Shown here piece by piece: positions 1 through 12,102 of a DNA stretch of 64,000 bases. Location of the stretch: NCBI GenBank assembly GCA_949358305.1, contig OX442316.1, positions 4,526,001-4,590,000 of the forward strand, in the 5' to 3' direction. The stretch comes from Strigamia acuminata. Its lineage: Eukaryota > Arthropoda > Chilopoda > Geophilomorpha > Linotaeniidae. Below the pieces are notes generated by a model. The model was not told the DNA's origin. It saw nothing but the letters and a program-made list of their open reading frames with translations, and did no database searches. How positions within the stretch are numbered: position 1 is the first letter of the stretch; each line of letters begins with the position of its first letter. The translations under genes and the position numbers were made by a program.

Positions 1-2700
1 AATTGTGTTTTATTCAATTGTTTACATCACCATTGTTTCATTTATTCACCGTCTAGTTTCCTTTAATTGTTTCATTCCGTTTTATACTCGCTTGTTGCTT
101 TCTTTTCTTTGTTTTGCTATATTGTTTCATTTAATTGTTGGATTCCTGGGCAACATTTCGTTTTGTTTACAACAAACTATTGATTGTAAAGGAAGCCTCG
201 AGGCTTGTGTTGTGGCTGAACGTCTCCCCACTAAAGCGTGCCGTCCAGCAAGGCCAAGTGGTCACTCTTCAAGATGGCAGATAAGAAAATGCTTCTGGCT
301 ATAGTTAAATGCAAGGGGAAGGAAGCGAACAGCACCCTTCGATGGCGATTCGAATCCAATCGGTCCTTCACCGAGACGAATGGACTAAACTGCTTCACAG
401 CGCCTGGTCAGTTGCAACACGTGTGAAAATCAACTTTCCCATGTTGGACACCAATAAATTAATGCATGCACACTCAGATCTGTTAGAAGCGATCGGATTT
501 TTGAGTTTTATTTTATTTTATTTTATTTTTTTTTGCTGTGGTTCCGACTGACCACCAGACGGCTGTAAAACCCATCCCTGTGACGCCCCCTCGTCCCCTT
601 CGCGTCCCCCCGTTTTCTTAAACTCTTAACCTTTAATTTCCTTTCTTTTTCACTCTTTTGCTTTAAGCTAAACGCATTTGTTCAGATTACTCAGTCATAA
701 AACTATTTCGCCATTGGTCAAAGAAATTTACAACGTCCATAATGCGCTGTCGGCCATGTCCAGCTGGCTGCAACGCCAACATTCCTCCTCACCCCCATTC
801 ATAAGCCCCGTCCCCAGTGCTTTTTACAAATTTTTTAAATTTTTCATTTTTTAATTAATTATTGATAAATTATTGCAATGTTTTTCTGAAGCTTTGCATT
901 GTTTTGCGTTAATGGGCAATTGTTCTGTTGGTTTGGTTTTAATGGTTTGTTTTTATTTAACTTGGCATGACCGTTTTGTTTGTGTGTAACTGTGTATATT
1001 TATTTGCTTCAACTTCCGTCGATGCTAGCGCCGTCTGTCGTCGACTTAAACTAAAATGGATGTCAAATCGCACGCTTCAAACTAAATCCGTTTCTTTTTA
1101 TATGAAAAAAGTCTTCGATAAATTCCGAAATTAATCCTACTTTGTAGAGAATTTAATTCTCTGCAAAATGTGACTGCATGTCGCACATTATTAAGAAAAC
1201 AAAGATCGTTTCACAACATTTTGGTTTGTCTCAATACTTAAGCATCAGTCAGTTTTTTTCTTATCTGAATCACGCAAGATCTGAACGAAGGTAAGTATCA
1301 TTCGTAGTTTTGCCAGTGAATGGTACATATTCTGCATATAAATATATACAAGCAGCTTGTGCAGTTACGTCATCAAAAAATAGAAAACACTCCGTGGTCA
1401 AGTTGTCTGCTCAAAATTTATCTGTGTGAAGGGCTTTATTATTATTTATTATTATTACAACTGGGATTGTTGTAATTCCGACTGCTGAAGTGCAGTCATC
1501 ATAAGAACCCGGGGAGAAAATGAGGAGTCCAAACTGAATGGATGTTGTAAGTCGACTGGTTTTAATATAAGAAAAGAGTGAGCGACGTTGCTAGGCAGTT
1601 GTAGCCTAGCAACTAGCGATGAAGTGGTATGAATTGCTATTGTTACACAGTTATAGAAAATGGCGAGTTTTCATAAATAAATGTCCACACATCCACTTAG
1701 AAACAAACTGGTCTCATGTCCAAATAGTTTTAGATTACACACCCATGCGTCACGTTGAATTTCACCGACATATCAATACCACAATGCAATACAAACTCGT
1801 TCCATAATACAACATAATCTCAAACCCATAATAATTATACAAACAAACTCTCTAACAGACACAACAGTTATTGTTAGGGCAACCGCCATCTTTGATTACC
1901 GTGATTCGCGCAAAAACACCGTAAAATTTTATCGATATCTCCACCAAATTCCATCCATAATTTATACAATTTATTTTTTTTCAGATCATATAAATTTACG
2001 AGAATTAATTTACCAAGTCGAAACCAAAGAAAAAATAAGTGAAATATGTAAATCGGGTGAATTTTATGTGTGTTTCCCAGCCGGCAATGAAGTTTATCGA
2101 CCGCCATTTTCCTTTTCCCCATAAATGGCGAACATGTTGGAAAGGGGGATAAATGGTCGATCCGTGTTGTTCGCAGCCGATCGACTGTTTGATGGGGCAT
2201 TTAGCAGCACCCTCATTGGAAGTCGGCCTCGTACAGCTCACCGAATATATTTGAATAATTATTTGGCGTAACGGGCCTCATTTAAAATGCATTACAGAGC
2301 AGCCGTTCCGCCCCTGCACATCGATTTATCCTCTGTTTACCAGCCGAGTCAAGTGAATGGTGCTTGCAACCGAGTGTGGGCGCAACAAACTTAAATGAAC
2401 GACGCGGGAAAACAAGTAATTACAAAAGACAAAAAAAAACCCACTAGACGAGAATTTAGCACTTTCAACACAAATAAATATAGTTAAAGCCAAAACAATT
2501 CGAAAAAAAAAAACAAACATTGAATTTAAGTGATTAAGACTGTGTTCCTCAGTCATCATTTTTACAATGTTTTACAGCATTTTTACAAATGAATCTCTTA
2601 CTAAAAGTGTTGTAAAATCATTCTGGTTTATTGTAGGGGCGTGGAAGGTTAACGCATTCATCTTGGTGTGAGATTTTTCAAGGTTTTTAGCGTGAGAGTG
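1..2700. other. No supported gene; AT-rich intergenic DNA
   Basis: I see no gene I can support here. A 50-codon open frame (277-429, +) precedes an AATAAA-like site near 452 and might be a terminal exon, but nothing in it is recognisable. A good splice donor context (AAG|GTAAGT) lies near 1290 on the plus strand without a clear coding exon. On the minus strand near 1893 the sequence AAGATGGCGG, typical of animal 5' ends, opens a 38-codon frame of no recognised family. Confidence 0.5.
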
Positions 2701-2807
2701 AATTGATACTGGAAATGAATGCATTTTATTTGACAGAGGATTGGATTACGGGTTAGGTGGGGACCTTGAATCAGGAGATGACATCTCCACAATATTTTCA
2801 AGGAAAA

Positions 2808-3034
2808 AAATGCATTTTTGTGTGAAAAATTGCGTTTTCATATGAAAAAATTGCATTTTCATCTGAAAAAATTGCATTTTCATCTGAAAAATGCATTTCA
2901 GATAAAAAAATATGCATTTCAGACAAAAAATATGCATTTCAGACAAAAAAATATGCATTTCAGACAAAAAAAAATGCATTTATGGACAAAAACATGCAAT
3001 TTTAGACAAACACATGCATTTTGATCTGAAAAAA
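2808..3034. repeat. Minisatellite, units built on ATGCATTTCAGACAAAAAA
   Basis: Degenerate tandem copies of about 18-22 bp alternate TGCATTT with TCAGACAAAAA or TCATCTGAAAAA. The open frames across it on both strands are low-complexity by-products of the repeat and not genes. Confidence 0.85.
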
Positions 3035-3039
3035 TGCAA

Positions 3040-3780
3040 TTTGAACGTGTAGTGTGTACCAGGAACCCTTTAAATTGGGTATCCAGGGACATTTTGGCTC
3101 CTTTTCCCCCCCCCCCCCCTAATCCAGCCCTGCATTTTGATGTGTAAAACATGATATCAAGTACCAGGAAGTGTTGATTTTTCCCCTTAAATCCGGGTAG
3201 TGATTGACACACTTTGTTCATTTATTTACGACCCCTTGTGATGTGTGAAAAGAGTGCTAAAAATTGATGCTGGGGGGTTCAATTGAGGTCACTAGTTCAA
3301 TTGATGCAATTGAACTTGAAATTGAATTGCTCCAATGCATTATCACAGGGGTGTGTACACCATTTTGTATTCTTTTCTCTAGAAAACAGCTTCAATTAAT
3401 AGATGCTTTTCTTCACTATTTTTTTCCCTCCTTTCACGAGACTATAAAACACTCAATTTGCCATCAGGAGATCCGAATTTATCACTAAAAGAAATCGAAA
3501 TTTATTCTTTGTTTACTTTATTGTAGGTTAAAGCCTACATGGGTTCCTGGCTCCACCAATCACTGCCAATTGTGGGTAGCCTACGCTAAAGGAAACAGTA
3601 AAATAAAGGTAGGTTCTTTTATTGTGCAAAACTAGCAAAAAATAACAGTATGAAGCTTAATATTAGGCCTAATAATGCTAAAATAAAGTAAATGATAAAT
3701 GCAGAACGTATTGCGCAGTCTGAATTTGGCTTCAAGATACCGGGCGTAAACTATAGTTACTTTTTATATCGGTAATGTAC
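3040..3780. other. No supported gene; intergenic DNA
   Basis: A C10-type homopolymer lies near 3110. Several short unrelated frames are present, none with a recognised product. Around 3674-3740 there are two blocks that recur near 50.57-50.72 kb, so part of this stretch is an old dispersed repeat. Confidence 0.4.
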
Positions 3781-3781
3781 A

Positions 3782-3903
3782 GAAGGTGAATACTCAAAAA
3801 TGAAACACTTTAAAAGTGGAGTTGCTAGTGATTGGCACAAACGTGTATTAAGAGAAATAAATTAAAAATTGTAGCGTTTTATTTTTTGAGTATTCACCCT
3901 CCG
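3782..3903. mobile_element. Short inverted-repeat element (MITE-like)
   Basis: The two ends are near-perfect inverted copies. The left arm reads AGGTGAATACTCAAAAA. The right arm, on the opposite strand, reads AGGGTGAATACTCAAAAAA. About 120 bp lies end to end and there is no coding capacity. No target duplication was assigned. A non-autonomous DNA transposon is the natural reading; a chance hairpin is less likely at this arm length. Confidence 0.7.
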
Positions 3904-5020
3904 TAGAAAGAATTAACGGAGAATTTTGCATACGGCATCATGCTGCAGCTAACATTTTTATAATATAACTTCGTTACCATCTTTTTAGTTCAGTTCTTAG
4001 TGTGTTCGATGGAGAATTCACTTCTTTAAGTGATTTAAGGAGAAGACAAATCGTCTTTTGAAGTTTGAATGCAACTATATACTGTTTTGTGACGTAAATA
4101 GTGGCAAATCACTGGATTGGCTGCGCTGTTTTCAGTTATGTAGACGGACAAGGGGTTTCCAAAGGGAAACATTCTTGCCGCAAACTCTGTATATTGAGTT
4201 ATCCCTTTTTCTCATCAATATATTGACGCAAAGATGTCTCAATCTCCATTTTCCCACGGCACTAAGTCGCTTAAGTTTTGCCATTATTCATAAAAAGAGA
4301 TATCTTCACCTTCCCACGGTTGTATAACATTGCTTTCTCATTGCCGGAAGTGCCGCCCTAATTGACTAAAGACGAAATTGCAAAACACAACAATGTCTGA
4401 TCTGATCTGATCAACTTGACCAAGTACAAAACACTGAGCGCCCCCTTCCACCTAGGGCTATAGTCACTTATGACCATTGAGCTTTACATTTATTATTTTA
4501 TTTTTTCCTGTTATAAAAATAAACTGGAGGTGAGTTTATAACTATCCTTAAGGCAGGGTGATAATTTTATAGTGCATTCAACACAACATTTTCTTTGTGA
4601 TCTGCACACAAGGCCACATTGTTACCCATTAGGATCGGAAACGTGGGAAAAAGTGCATTTTTAAGGCATTTTATAAACAAAAATTAAGCCACACCTGTAA
4701 TTTAATTATTTGACACGTGTTTTTATTTTTTTTATATATATATATTTTTTTTATGGTTTTAATTCACACATGTGAAATAATGAAGCAATAATCATTCGTG
4801 CTCGTAATTTGAATGAGAGCGATCATTAAAAATATACAATTGTTAATAAAAACACGACGTGTTTGTTTGACACGCCCGCCAAATGGTGCTGCTGAAATGT
4901 TTTGCACCATAACATGTAATAAATGACGAGATTATTTTAAGATGATTTCAGCAAAAAAAAAGGAAATGGACAGCTGCAGCAAAAAAAGACTTCAATTAAT
5001 GAACTCACATTTTGTACTAT
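3904..5020. other. No supported gene; intergenic DNA
   Basis: An 89-codon open frame (4058-4327, +) has no recognised motif and no clear splice or promoter signals. The rest is AT-rich with short homopolymers. Confidence 0.4.
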
Positions 5021-5023
5021 TGT

Positions 5024-5420
5024 TGTTTTACTTGCATTTTGCTGTATAATTGTTGGTTTACTTGCATTTTGGCGTATAATTGTTGTTTTACTTGCATTTT
5101 GTGCAATTTAGACATTTATTTTAGTCGATTTATGCAATTTAGACATTTATTTTAGTCAATTTGCGCAATTTAGACATTTATTTTAGTCGATTTGTGCAAT
5201 TTAGACATTTATTTTAGTCGTTTTGTGCAATCTAGACATTTATTTTAGTCGATTTGTGCAATCTAGACATTTATTTAAGTCGATTTGTGCAATCTAGACA
5301 TTTATTTTAGTCGATTTGTGCAATTTGGACATTTATTTTAGTCGATTTGTGCAATTTAGACATTTATTTAAGTCAATTTGTGCAATTTGGACATTTATTT
5401 TAGTCGATTTGTGCAATTTA
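5024..5420. repeat. Minisatellite with ten 31-bp units
   Basis: From 5101 a 31-bp unit, beginning GTGCAATTTAGACATTTATT, repeats ten times in exact register and ends in a 10-base partial copy at 5420. It is preceded by three 29-30-bp units of a second type (TTTTACTTGCATTTTG...). The unit copies differ by only a few bases, so the array is fairly young or homogenised. Confidence 0.95.
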
Positions 5421-5917
5421 GCCCCGCGCTGAATGAGAGCATTTAGGGTAGAGATGATTAATTTTTAAAAAAGTTGTCCTCCCATGTTCAGTGGTCGTGA
5501 GTCCACCACGAGAGAGTTACTCATTGCAGGACGACGCAATGTCGCCAGTCAAGTGATAACAGGTCAGGAGTGAGTGTTGGGTTCTCCACCCTCGCTCGGT
5601 TATCAATAGAAAAAGCGACAGGCAGACTCACTCATGCCACTTAAGCAACGCATTAAAGAGTGGGAGTATAACATTTTGCAACACTTGTCCCTCAAGATGG
5701 GGCCCTGATTTACGAAGCAAATGCGCCGAACCAACACGACAAAACGGATGGCAAAGTGCTCGCTACCGGCACCAAAAAGACGCCGCCATCGCTAATTCAA
5801 ATCTCACATTTCGGGTCCCTGTCTCTCGCCCCTGACGAGAAACAGAAAAACAGGCACCAAACACGAAATAACACGTTTAAAACGTTTAAAACGTTTAAAA
5901 ACATCATGAAATACAAT

Positions 5918-6169
5918 TTAACTCTTTCCTATCTTATCGCGCGGACATTTTACTACACCGATTGACAATGCTATCTGTGCCAACTGGCGCATTACCATTC
6001 CTATTTGAATTGTGTGGGAGCTCACAAAGGAAATGTCGCACACCCCTACGGTCATCTTTCGTCCCTTTTCCATTGTGTTTTTGGTGATTTCGTCGCCCCA
6101 ACACACTTTAACTGTATGCCCAACAAGCCCACCCAGCTGCTCGTCATAAAACAGCAGGTCGGAGGCAAA
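5918..6169 (-). CDS. Candidate coding exon, unknown product
   Basis: On the minus strand a good acceptor (CATACAG, ending at 6170) opens an 84-codon frame that runs to a stop at 5918. Its composition is protein-like, with a balanced mix of charged and hydrophobic residues and Cys-Trp, in contrast to the AT-rich surroundings. It also contains possible donors near 5956-5970, so the exon may end earlier. I do not recognise the protein. No upstream exon could be linked to it. It may be a terminal exon of a gene or a remnant of a mobile element. Confidence 0.3.
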   Translation of the reverse strand, partial: FASDLLFYDEQLGGLVGHTVKVCWGDEITKNTMEKGRKMTVGVCDISFVSSHTIQIGMVMRQLAQIALSIGVVKCPRDKIGKS

Positions 6170-6763
6170 CTGTATGTATAGTTTGATCAGAAATACAAAT
6201 GGTGGAATTTTTTTTTAAAATGTGGATTTTTTCGATTTTTGTGATTTTTTGTTGGTGAGGTGAGACACGCGTTGGGTAGGACTTCCCAGGGACTCGTAGG
6301 GTGCCATGTGTGTTGCCACATAGCCGGGTTTCCCTCGGTTTCCTCCCAAACCAACCCTAAGTCGTGTGATGTCGTCGAGTGATTTGTTATGGGTTTGTCA
6401 TGGTGTCGCGAGACGTTTACTCGAATAGTTTGTCTCGTGGCTAATTGTTTTGGCCTCTGACCGTCACCAATCATTTGGAGTTGGAACAGCGGAGTCGAGA
6501 CACTGCTGCGAACTCCGACTGGCAACAAGAAAGAAAGTCACTTCATTATTGCCAGGTTCAGCTGCCTGATTGAGACCAATGGAAATGGCATTCACACGTC
6601 GGTTGAAGGCTCTGAATGCGTGCGAGTTGGTGTTTGTGTAAACGGAAGGAAGAAAAAAGCGGAAGGATAAAACCTGCTGGGTGTCTCAATAAGATTTGTA
6701 CACATTTTGGATGAAATTAAATATACAGCGGGTCCTCGACTTGCAAACGAGTATGGTTCCGAG

Positions 6764-7286
6764 CAGGGCCGGACTTACGTACAAGCAAAATAAGCAGTTG
6801 CTTAGGGCCCCGGTCGCCGGAAAAAAATCCACATTTCCGAAAAAATTCGAAATAATCTGAAAATAATCTGCAAAAAATGCGAAAAATCTGAAAATAATCT
6901 GCAGAAAATGCGAAAAAATCTGAAAATAATCTGCAAAAAATCCGAAAAAATCTGAAAATAATCTGCGAAAAATCTGAAAATAATCTGCAAAAAATCTGAA
7001 AATAATCTGCAAAAAATCTGAAAATAATCTGCAAAAAATCCGAAAAAATCTGAAAATTTGCAAAAAATCCGGAATAATCTGCAAAAAATGCAAAAAATCC
7101 GAAATAATCTGCAAAAATTCGAAAAATCTGAAAATAATGTGCAAAAAACTGCATTTCCCACGAAAAGATGCCGCATACACATTTATAGATTTATGAAATA
7201 TAAATAGATAATAATAAGTGTATTTTTTAGGCTTTATTTTGGGCCCCCAAAAAAATTTTTGCTTGGGGACCCGAAGTTCGGCCCTG
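6764..7286. mobile_element. hAT-type non-autonomous transposon
   Basis: The element begins CAGGGCCGGAC and ends in the inverted match GTTCGGCCCTG. It is flanked by an 8-bp duplication, GTTCCGAG (6756-6763) and GTTCCGAT (7287-7294), which differs at one base. Eight-base duplications and CAGGG-like ends are typical of the hAT superfamily. The interior has no transposase. It is filled by a tandem array (about 6832-7150) of GAAAATAATCTGCAAAAAAT-like units. The target is itself repeat-like: removing the element restores a continuous sequence with tcctcgacttgcaaacg on one side and ccgagaacttgttc on the other. The open frames across the array are artefacts of the repeat. Confidence 0.85.
6832..7150. 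repeat. Tandem array inside the hAT-type element
   Basis: Units of roughly 20-36 bp combine (T)CTGAAAATAATCTGC with AAAAAATCCGAAAAAA. The array makes up most of the element's interior, so it either expanded after insertion or was carried by the element. Confidence 0.9.
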
Positions 7287-7684
7287 GTTCCGATCCGAGA
7301 ACTTGTTCTGAAGTTCAGCGAGATCCCGCGAGATTATAAAAAAGTGGCGCTGTTGCCAACGTTTAGATCTCTCACCTAGTGGGAATTTTTTTTTGGATAA
7401 CTTTCACATATTTAGTGCACCCTTAATGCAAGTGGGTGTCTGGTCTCTGGAGAACCCTTGTCCATTTGGAATGGGCCTCGCTGGTAGGATGGATAATTGA
7501 TCCCGAGGGCAGAGGGTAATAAAATAAGCGACGGATTCATAACAGAATCATTAGCAAACGACCTTTGACGTGTTCCTCTGAGATTTTGTAATGTTATTAC
7601 TCCAGTGTGTGCACAAGTGGGACACCTACAGGGTTTGTTATAGCAATCAGAGACACTGAAGTTGGAGAAGTAGGTGAAGGTTAC

Positions 7685-7861
7685 TGTTGGGACAATTTCG
7701 TTAATTTTTGAAGAGAATTCACTCGTACATCATTCCATTCATCACATCATAACAATCACACATGTCAATTTATTGTTGCTCATATAATACAATTCTTTCA
7801 TGGTTACTTACAACGTAACCATTCATAAAAACAACTCATTGTAAACGAAATACTACTAACA
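7685..7861 (-). repeat. 3' LTR of the Copia element
   Basis: A 177-bp direct repeat, identical by eye to 12240-12416. On the plus strand it starts TGTTGGGAC and ends ACTAACA. Immediately internal (7862-7870) the minus strand reads ATGGGCGAG, a short purine-rich tract in the position expected for plus-strand priming. Confidence 0.96.
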
Positions 7862-7905
7862 CTCGCCCATATTAAATTCTTAATACATGCATATAAAGTT
7901 TACAA

Positions 7906-10900
7906 TTAATTTTCATTCGAAATGTTCACTAATCCAATTGCTTCACACGCTTGCTTCAATTTCGTTTCAGAGACAGCCTTGGTCATCATATCCGCGAGCA
8001 TTTGATCGGTTGACAAATACATCACACTGTAAATTCCTTCTTCAACATCTTGCCTAATAAAAGCTACTCTCCTATTAAAGTGTTTCGTTCTTGCGTGATA
8101 ACACGGGTTCTTGGTCAAGTCAATTGCTGGCTGGTTGTCGCAGAAAATTACTATCGGTCCCTTATCAGTTGTCAATCTCAGATCTTCAAGAACATTTTTG
8201 ACCCATTTCACTTCCTTAGCGACCTCCACCAGACCCGAAAATTCCGCTTCACAAGACGACAAGCTGATCAAACTCTGCTTCTTCGCTTGCCATGTGATCG
8301 CTGTTCCATTCAAAGTAGTTATGAATCCCGCAAATGATTTTGCGTCGGCATTACATGCGTTCCAGGATGAGTCAGTATACCCAATCAAGTCTGAACTGGA
8401 ACTTGTGTATCTCAAACTGTAGTTCACCGTCCCAATCAAGTAACGCAGGATTCTCTTGGCCGCTATCCAATGGGCTTCCTTCGGGTCATTCAGCCACTGT
8501 GAGAGGAAAGACACAGGAAATGCGATGTCTGGGCGCGTACCCTGAGCAAGGTAAAGTAACGCGCCAATCAATTCTCTATACGGCTTGTCACCTGCTGATG
8601 GACCCAATGGGTAATCCGGCGCATCCAATTTTTGTGAAACTTCCATAGGAACTTTCACAATCCTTGCCTGCTCTAATCCAAATTTGGATGCCAATTCAAG
8701 AATATACTTTGACTGATCCAAGGTGATTTGATTTTTGTGCCAATCTTGTTTTATCCTTATGCCCAATAAACTCTTTATCTCGCCCAAATCTATCACCTTG
8801 ATACAACGCCGAATTCTTGCCATCAAATGATCTAATAGCTCGCTGTTGTCATCCAAGGTCAACAAATCGTCAACATATGTCGCCATAATTATCGTAGACT
8901 TTCCACGCCTGTAGATATAAACACATTGTTCCGTGGGGTGCTTGACAAATCCAACTTTTAAAAGCTCAGCTTCCAATGTTTTGTGCCAGGCACGGCCTGC
9001 TTGTGGTAAGCCATAAATTGCCTTTTGTAATAGGCAAACCTTGTCGCCCGGAACTTCCATTCCCTTTGGCAATTCCATGTAGACCGTCTGGCCCAACTTG
9101 GCATGCAAATAAGCAGTCTCCACGTCATGGTGTTTAATCCGGAAATGATACATCACTGCTAGTGCCATCAGAATCCTTATTGTAGCGAGTCTGACTACAG
9201 GAGAGAAAGATTCATCATAGTCAACGCCTTTATAAATATTGTACCCCTGGGCCACCAAACGCGCTTTGTAACGTATTACTTGTCCTTGTTGGTTGGTTTT
9301 TAGTGAATAAATCCACCGCGATCCAACCACTTTTGCATCTTTGGGTCGATCTACCAACTTCCACGTGTCCTGTTGTGTATGAGATTGTATCTCTTTCTGC
9401 ATCGCCTCTTGCCACTGTACTGACTGGGCAGATTCCATTGCCTGTTTATATGTCTTTGGTATCGTTATGCGTTTAGCGTCAGGTACATCCTCCTCATTTA
9501 TCAAGTTCGAAACGTCAGCATCCGGTCTGACTACCCTATTCTGTCCACGTCTTGGTCTTTGGCCGGGGTCATAAGGGACATATCGATCTGGGGGTCTCCT
9601 GATCCTCAACGGATAGCGCCTCTCAGGACCCACTTGACCAGCCCTGTTGGGCATCCTGTATTCTTGTTGAATCGGAACCTCATCGTGAATTACCGGAACT
9701 TGCATTGTTCCGTTTGGCTCCGCTTCATCCAATATTCGTTCATCTGAAGATTGCGGTTGCTCTAACTTTGGAAGTAATGTCGATCCCTTTAATTCCTCAT
9801 CAAACTTCACGTCCCTTGCGACGAAATATTTCTTTTTAACTGGGTCATAAAATTTCCATCCCGCCGATTGGAACGGATATCCCATAAAGATGGCTTTACG
9901 TGCTGTTGGTTCCAACTTGTAACGGTTTTGTTTGGGGATCCAAGTATAGGCTACACATCCGAAGATCCTCATATTGCTAACATCTGGCTTGTGTCCTGTT
10001 AGACGTTCAATTGGTGTCTCCACGTTGAATCTCCGCATCTTCGATCTGTTGCACGCATAGCCCGCTGTTTCGACCGCGTCCTGCCAAAACTGCATCGGTA
10101 ATCCCGAATCCAACAGGAGGGTCCTTGCCGCGTCCAGTAACTTCCGGTTGGCCCTCTCAGCGACGCCATTTTGGGAGGGGCTCCATGGGACTGTTAATTG
10201 GTGGTGAACGCCACGCTTCGTCAACAAATTTTTAAATCTCTCGTTTAGAAACTCGGTCCCATTATCGCTTCGCAACCGCTTGAGTTTACTTCCAAACTTA
10301 TTTTCAAACATTGTCAAAAAACTTTCAAATTCACCTACTGTTTGTGATTTCTCCTTCAGAAATCTCGTGAAAATTGCTCTCGAAAAATCGTCGACAATAG
10401 TAAATATATATTTACTCCCCAATGTCGATACATTTCGGAAGGGGCCACATAAATCAACGTGCAACATCTCAAATGGTTTTGTTGCCGAAATATAATTCGT
10501 CGGCTTGAATGGTGCCCTGATTTTCTTGGCCATTGCACACTTGTCGCATATTTTCGGAATCTTCGCATCCTTTAAATGCAATCCCTTCACCATATTTCTG
10601 GTCCAAAGCTCCCTCAATGACCGATAGCCTAAATGAGCCAATCGTCGGTGCCACATCTCCATCGATAATCGACTCGCTCGCTGGTCCGGTTCGTGGGGGT
10701 GGGCCAATGATGACATCCCGATGTTCATTCTTGGTGAGCTATCAATGTCATTCGAGGTAGTCTCCACTTGAAACAAACCATTAATTTTTCGCGCCTGAAA
10801 TACTTTGGTCCCATCTGACGTTTTGACCTCGCAAATTCCGTCACCAAAGCATACGATAAATCCCAAATCTATTATCCTTCCAACCGATAATAGGTTGGTC

Positions 10901-12102
10901 TTCAATGAAGGCACGAGGTTTACATTATCTAATCGTATTCGCCTTGTCTCGCTGCCCACTCTGGTGGTCAGCAATACTGAACCATACCCGGTCGAGTGCA
11001 CCTTACGTCCATCGGCTAGAAAAATATCTTTGCCGCGACTCAAGGTCAAATGATTAAAACAACTAGGGTTGTTGGCCATGTGGGACGAGGCACCTGAGTC
11101 CATAAACCAGACATTCAAGTTCCACTCAGGTCTAACCGCTCCAGTGGACATCGCGTAATCGACAACATAATCAAGGTCAGGTACATTCTCACTGACTCTT
11201 CTCGACTCTTGTGCTGCCATGTTTGCACTCTGATTGCGCGCTCGTCCAAATCCTCGATTAAAGCCCCGTCCTCTACCACGACCACGTCCCCGAAAGTCAG
11301 CTGCAGCCGCCGGGTCCACAGGTTGTCGGCATTCTGCGTATCGGTGGCCAATGCGTCCACAGTTCCAGCATTTTGGTCCACCCCTGCTTGCAGATCCCCG
11401 GCTTCCTCCTGCAGTGCCCATTGGCCGTCGGCCACTTCCTCTATTTGCGCCCCTCATCCAGGTGGCGCTCTCTATACGGGTATCAGTGGTCACTTCAACA
11501 CTATTCTTACGAGTTTCTGCGGCTAATAATGCACGGCGTAGAGTGAGTAGTTTCATCGTGCTCGTCCCAGCAACATCACAACTTGTGATCACATTTGCGT
11601 ATTCCGCACTTAAGCCACGCAAGATGTGCGCACACAATTCTTGCTCTTCAATAACGACCCCAATTGAACTTAATTCCTCCCGAATGGAGATCATTCTATC
11701 CAGGTATGTGGCTACTGTCTCACTTTGTTTCATCACCGTGTGTCCCAATTCAACTCTCTTTTGTACTTTAAGTTCCGCCAAATCGCCCTGGTTTTCAGTC
11801 TTCAATGCCAGCCAGGCCTCCTTGGCTGTGTCCTTATTTAACACGTGTCGTAATTGTGTCGAATCTATCGTCTGAAGAATTAAATTCAATGCCTCTACGT
11901 CGCTTGTATTCCACTTGTCTTGCCTCGTTTTAAAGTCTACATCACTCTCGCCCAAAGTCTTGATTGGCAAATCATCTTTAATTACCGTCCAGACGTCCTT
12001 GGCTCTCAGCAACGTTCTCACACGATACTCCCACGATGGGTAGTTCTTACCGTTCAATTTTTCAACGTACGTTACCGACTGCACATCGCTCTTAGTCGCC
12101 AT
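7906..12102 (-). CDS. Copia gag-pol polyprotein, intact
   Basis: One uninterrupted frame of 1,398 residues encodes the whole retrotransposon machinery. The N-terminal ~200 residues are a copia-type gag. A CCHC zinc knuckle (C245, C248, H253, C258) and an Arg-Gly-rich tail follow. The aspartic protease motif D-S-G is at 335-337. Next come an HHCC zinc-binding region and an integrase core with D near 548, D near 612 and E near 645. The reverse transcriptase carries the YVDD active site near 1076, and the RNase H domain begins with Y-T-D-S near 1243. Length and order match the family. No stop or frameshift interrupts it, which is consistent with a young copy. Gag and Pol share one frame, as in Drosophila copia, where splicing supplies excess Gag. 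I did not identify splice sites here. Confidence 0.97.
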   Translation of the reverse strand: MATKSDVQSVTYVEKLNGKNYPSWEYRVRTLLRAKDVWTVIKDDLPIKTLGESDVDFKTRQDKWNTSDVEALNLILQTIDSTQLRHVLNKDTAKEAWLALKTENQGDLAELKVQKRVELGHTVMKQSETVATYLDRMISIREELSSIGVVIEEQELCAHILRGLSAEYANVITSCDVAGTSTMKLLTLRRALLAAETRKNSVEVTTDTRIESATWMRGANRGSGRRPMGTAGGSRGSASRGGPKCWNCGRIGHRYAECRQPVDPAAAADFRGRGRGRGRGFNRGFGRARNQSANMAAQESRRVSENVPDLDYVVDYAMSTGAVRPEWNLNVWFMDSGASSHMANNPSCFNHLTLSRGKDIFLADGRKVHSTGYGSVLLTTRVGSETRRIRLDNVNLVPSLKTNLLSVGRIIDLGFIVCFGDGICEVKTSDGTKVFQARKINGLFQVETTSNDIDSSPRMNIGMSSLAHPHEPDQRASRLSMEMWHRRLAHLGYRSLRELWTRNMVKGLHLKDAKIPKICDKCAMAKKIRAPFKPTNYISATKPFEMLHVDLCGPFRNVSTLGSKYIFTIVDDFSRAIFTRFLKEKSQTVGEFESFLTMFENKFGSKLKRLRSDNGTEFLNERFKNLLTKRGVHHQLTVPWSPSQNGVAERANRKLLDAARTLLLDSGLPMQFWQDAVETAGYACNRSKMRRFNVETPIERLTGHKPDVSNMRIFGCVAYTWIPKQNRYKLEPTARKAIFMGYPFQSAGWKFYDPVKKKYFVARDVKFDEELKGSTLLPKLEQPQSSDERILDEAEPNGTMQVPVIHDEVPIQQEYRMPNRAGQVGPERRYPLRIRRPPDRYVPYDPGQRPRRGQNRVVRPDADVSNLINEEDVPDAKRITIPKTYKQAMESAQSVQWQEAMQKEIQSHTQQDTWKLVDRPKDAKVVGSRWIYSLKTNQQGQVIRYKARLVAQGYNIYKGVDYDESFSPVVRLATIRILMALAVMYHFRIKHHDVETAYLHAKLGQTVYMELPKGMEVPGDKVCLLQKAIYGLPQAGRAWHKTLEAELLKVGFVKHPTEQCVYIYRRGKSTIIMATYVDDLLTLDDNSELLDHLMARIRRCIKVIDLGEIKSLLGIRIKQDWHKNQITLDQSKYILELASKFGLEQARIVKVPMEVSQKLDAPDYPLGPSAGDKPYRELIGALLYLAQGTRPDIAFPVSFLSQWLNDPKEAHWIAAKRILRYLIGTVNYSLRYTSSSSDLIGYTDSSWNACNADAKSFAGFITTLNGTAITWQAKKQSLISLSSCEAEFSGLVEVAKEVKWVKNVLEDLRLTTDKGPIVIFCDNQPAIDLTKNPCYHARTKHFNRRVAFIRQDVEEGIYSVMYLSTDQMLADMMTKAVSETKLKQACEAIGLVNISNEN

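Noticed and set aside
6686-7182. Long minus-strand open frames rich in FRFFADYFQIF
   Set aside because: They follow the tandem array inside the hAT-type element and are periodic translations of the repeat.
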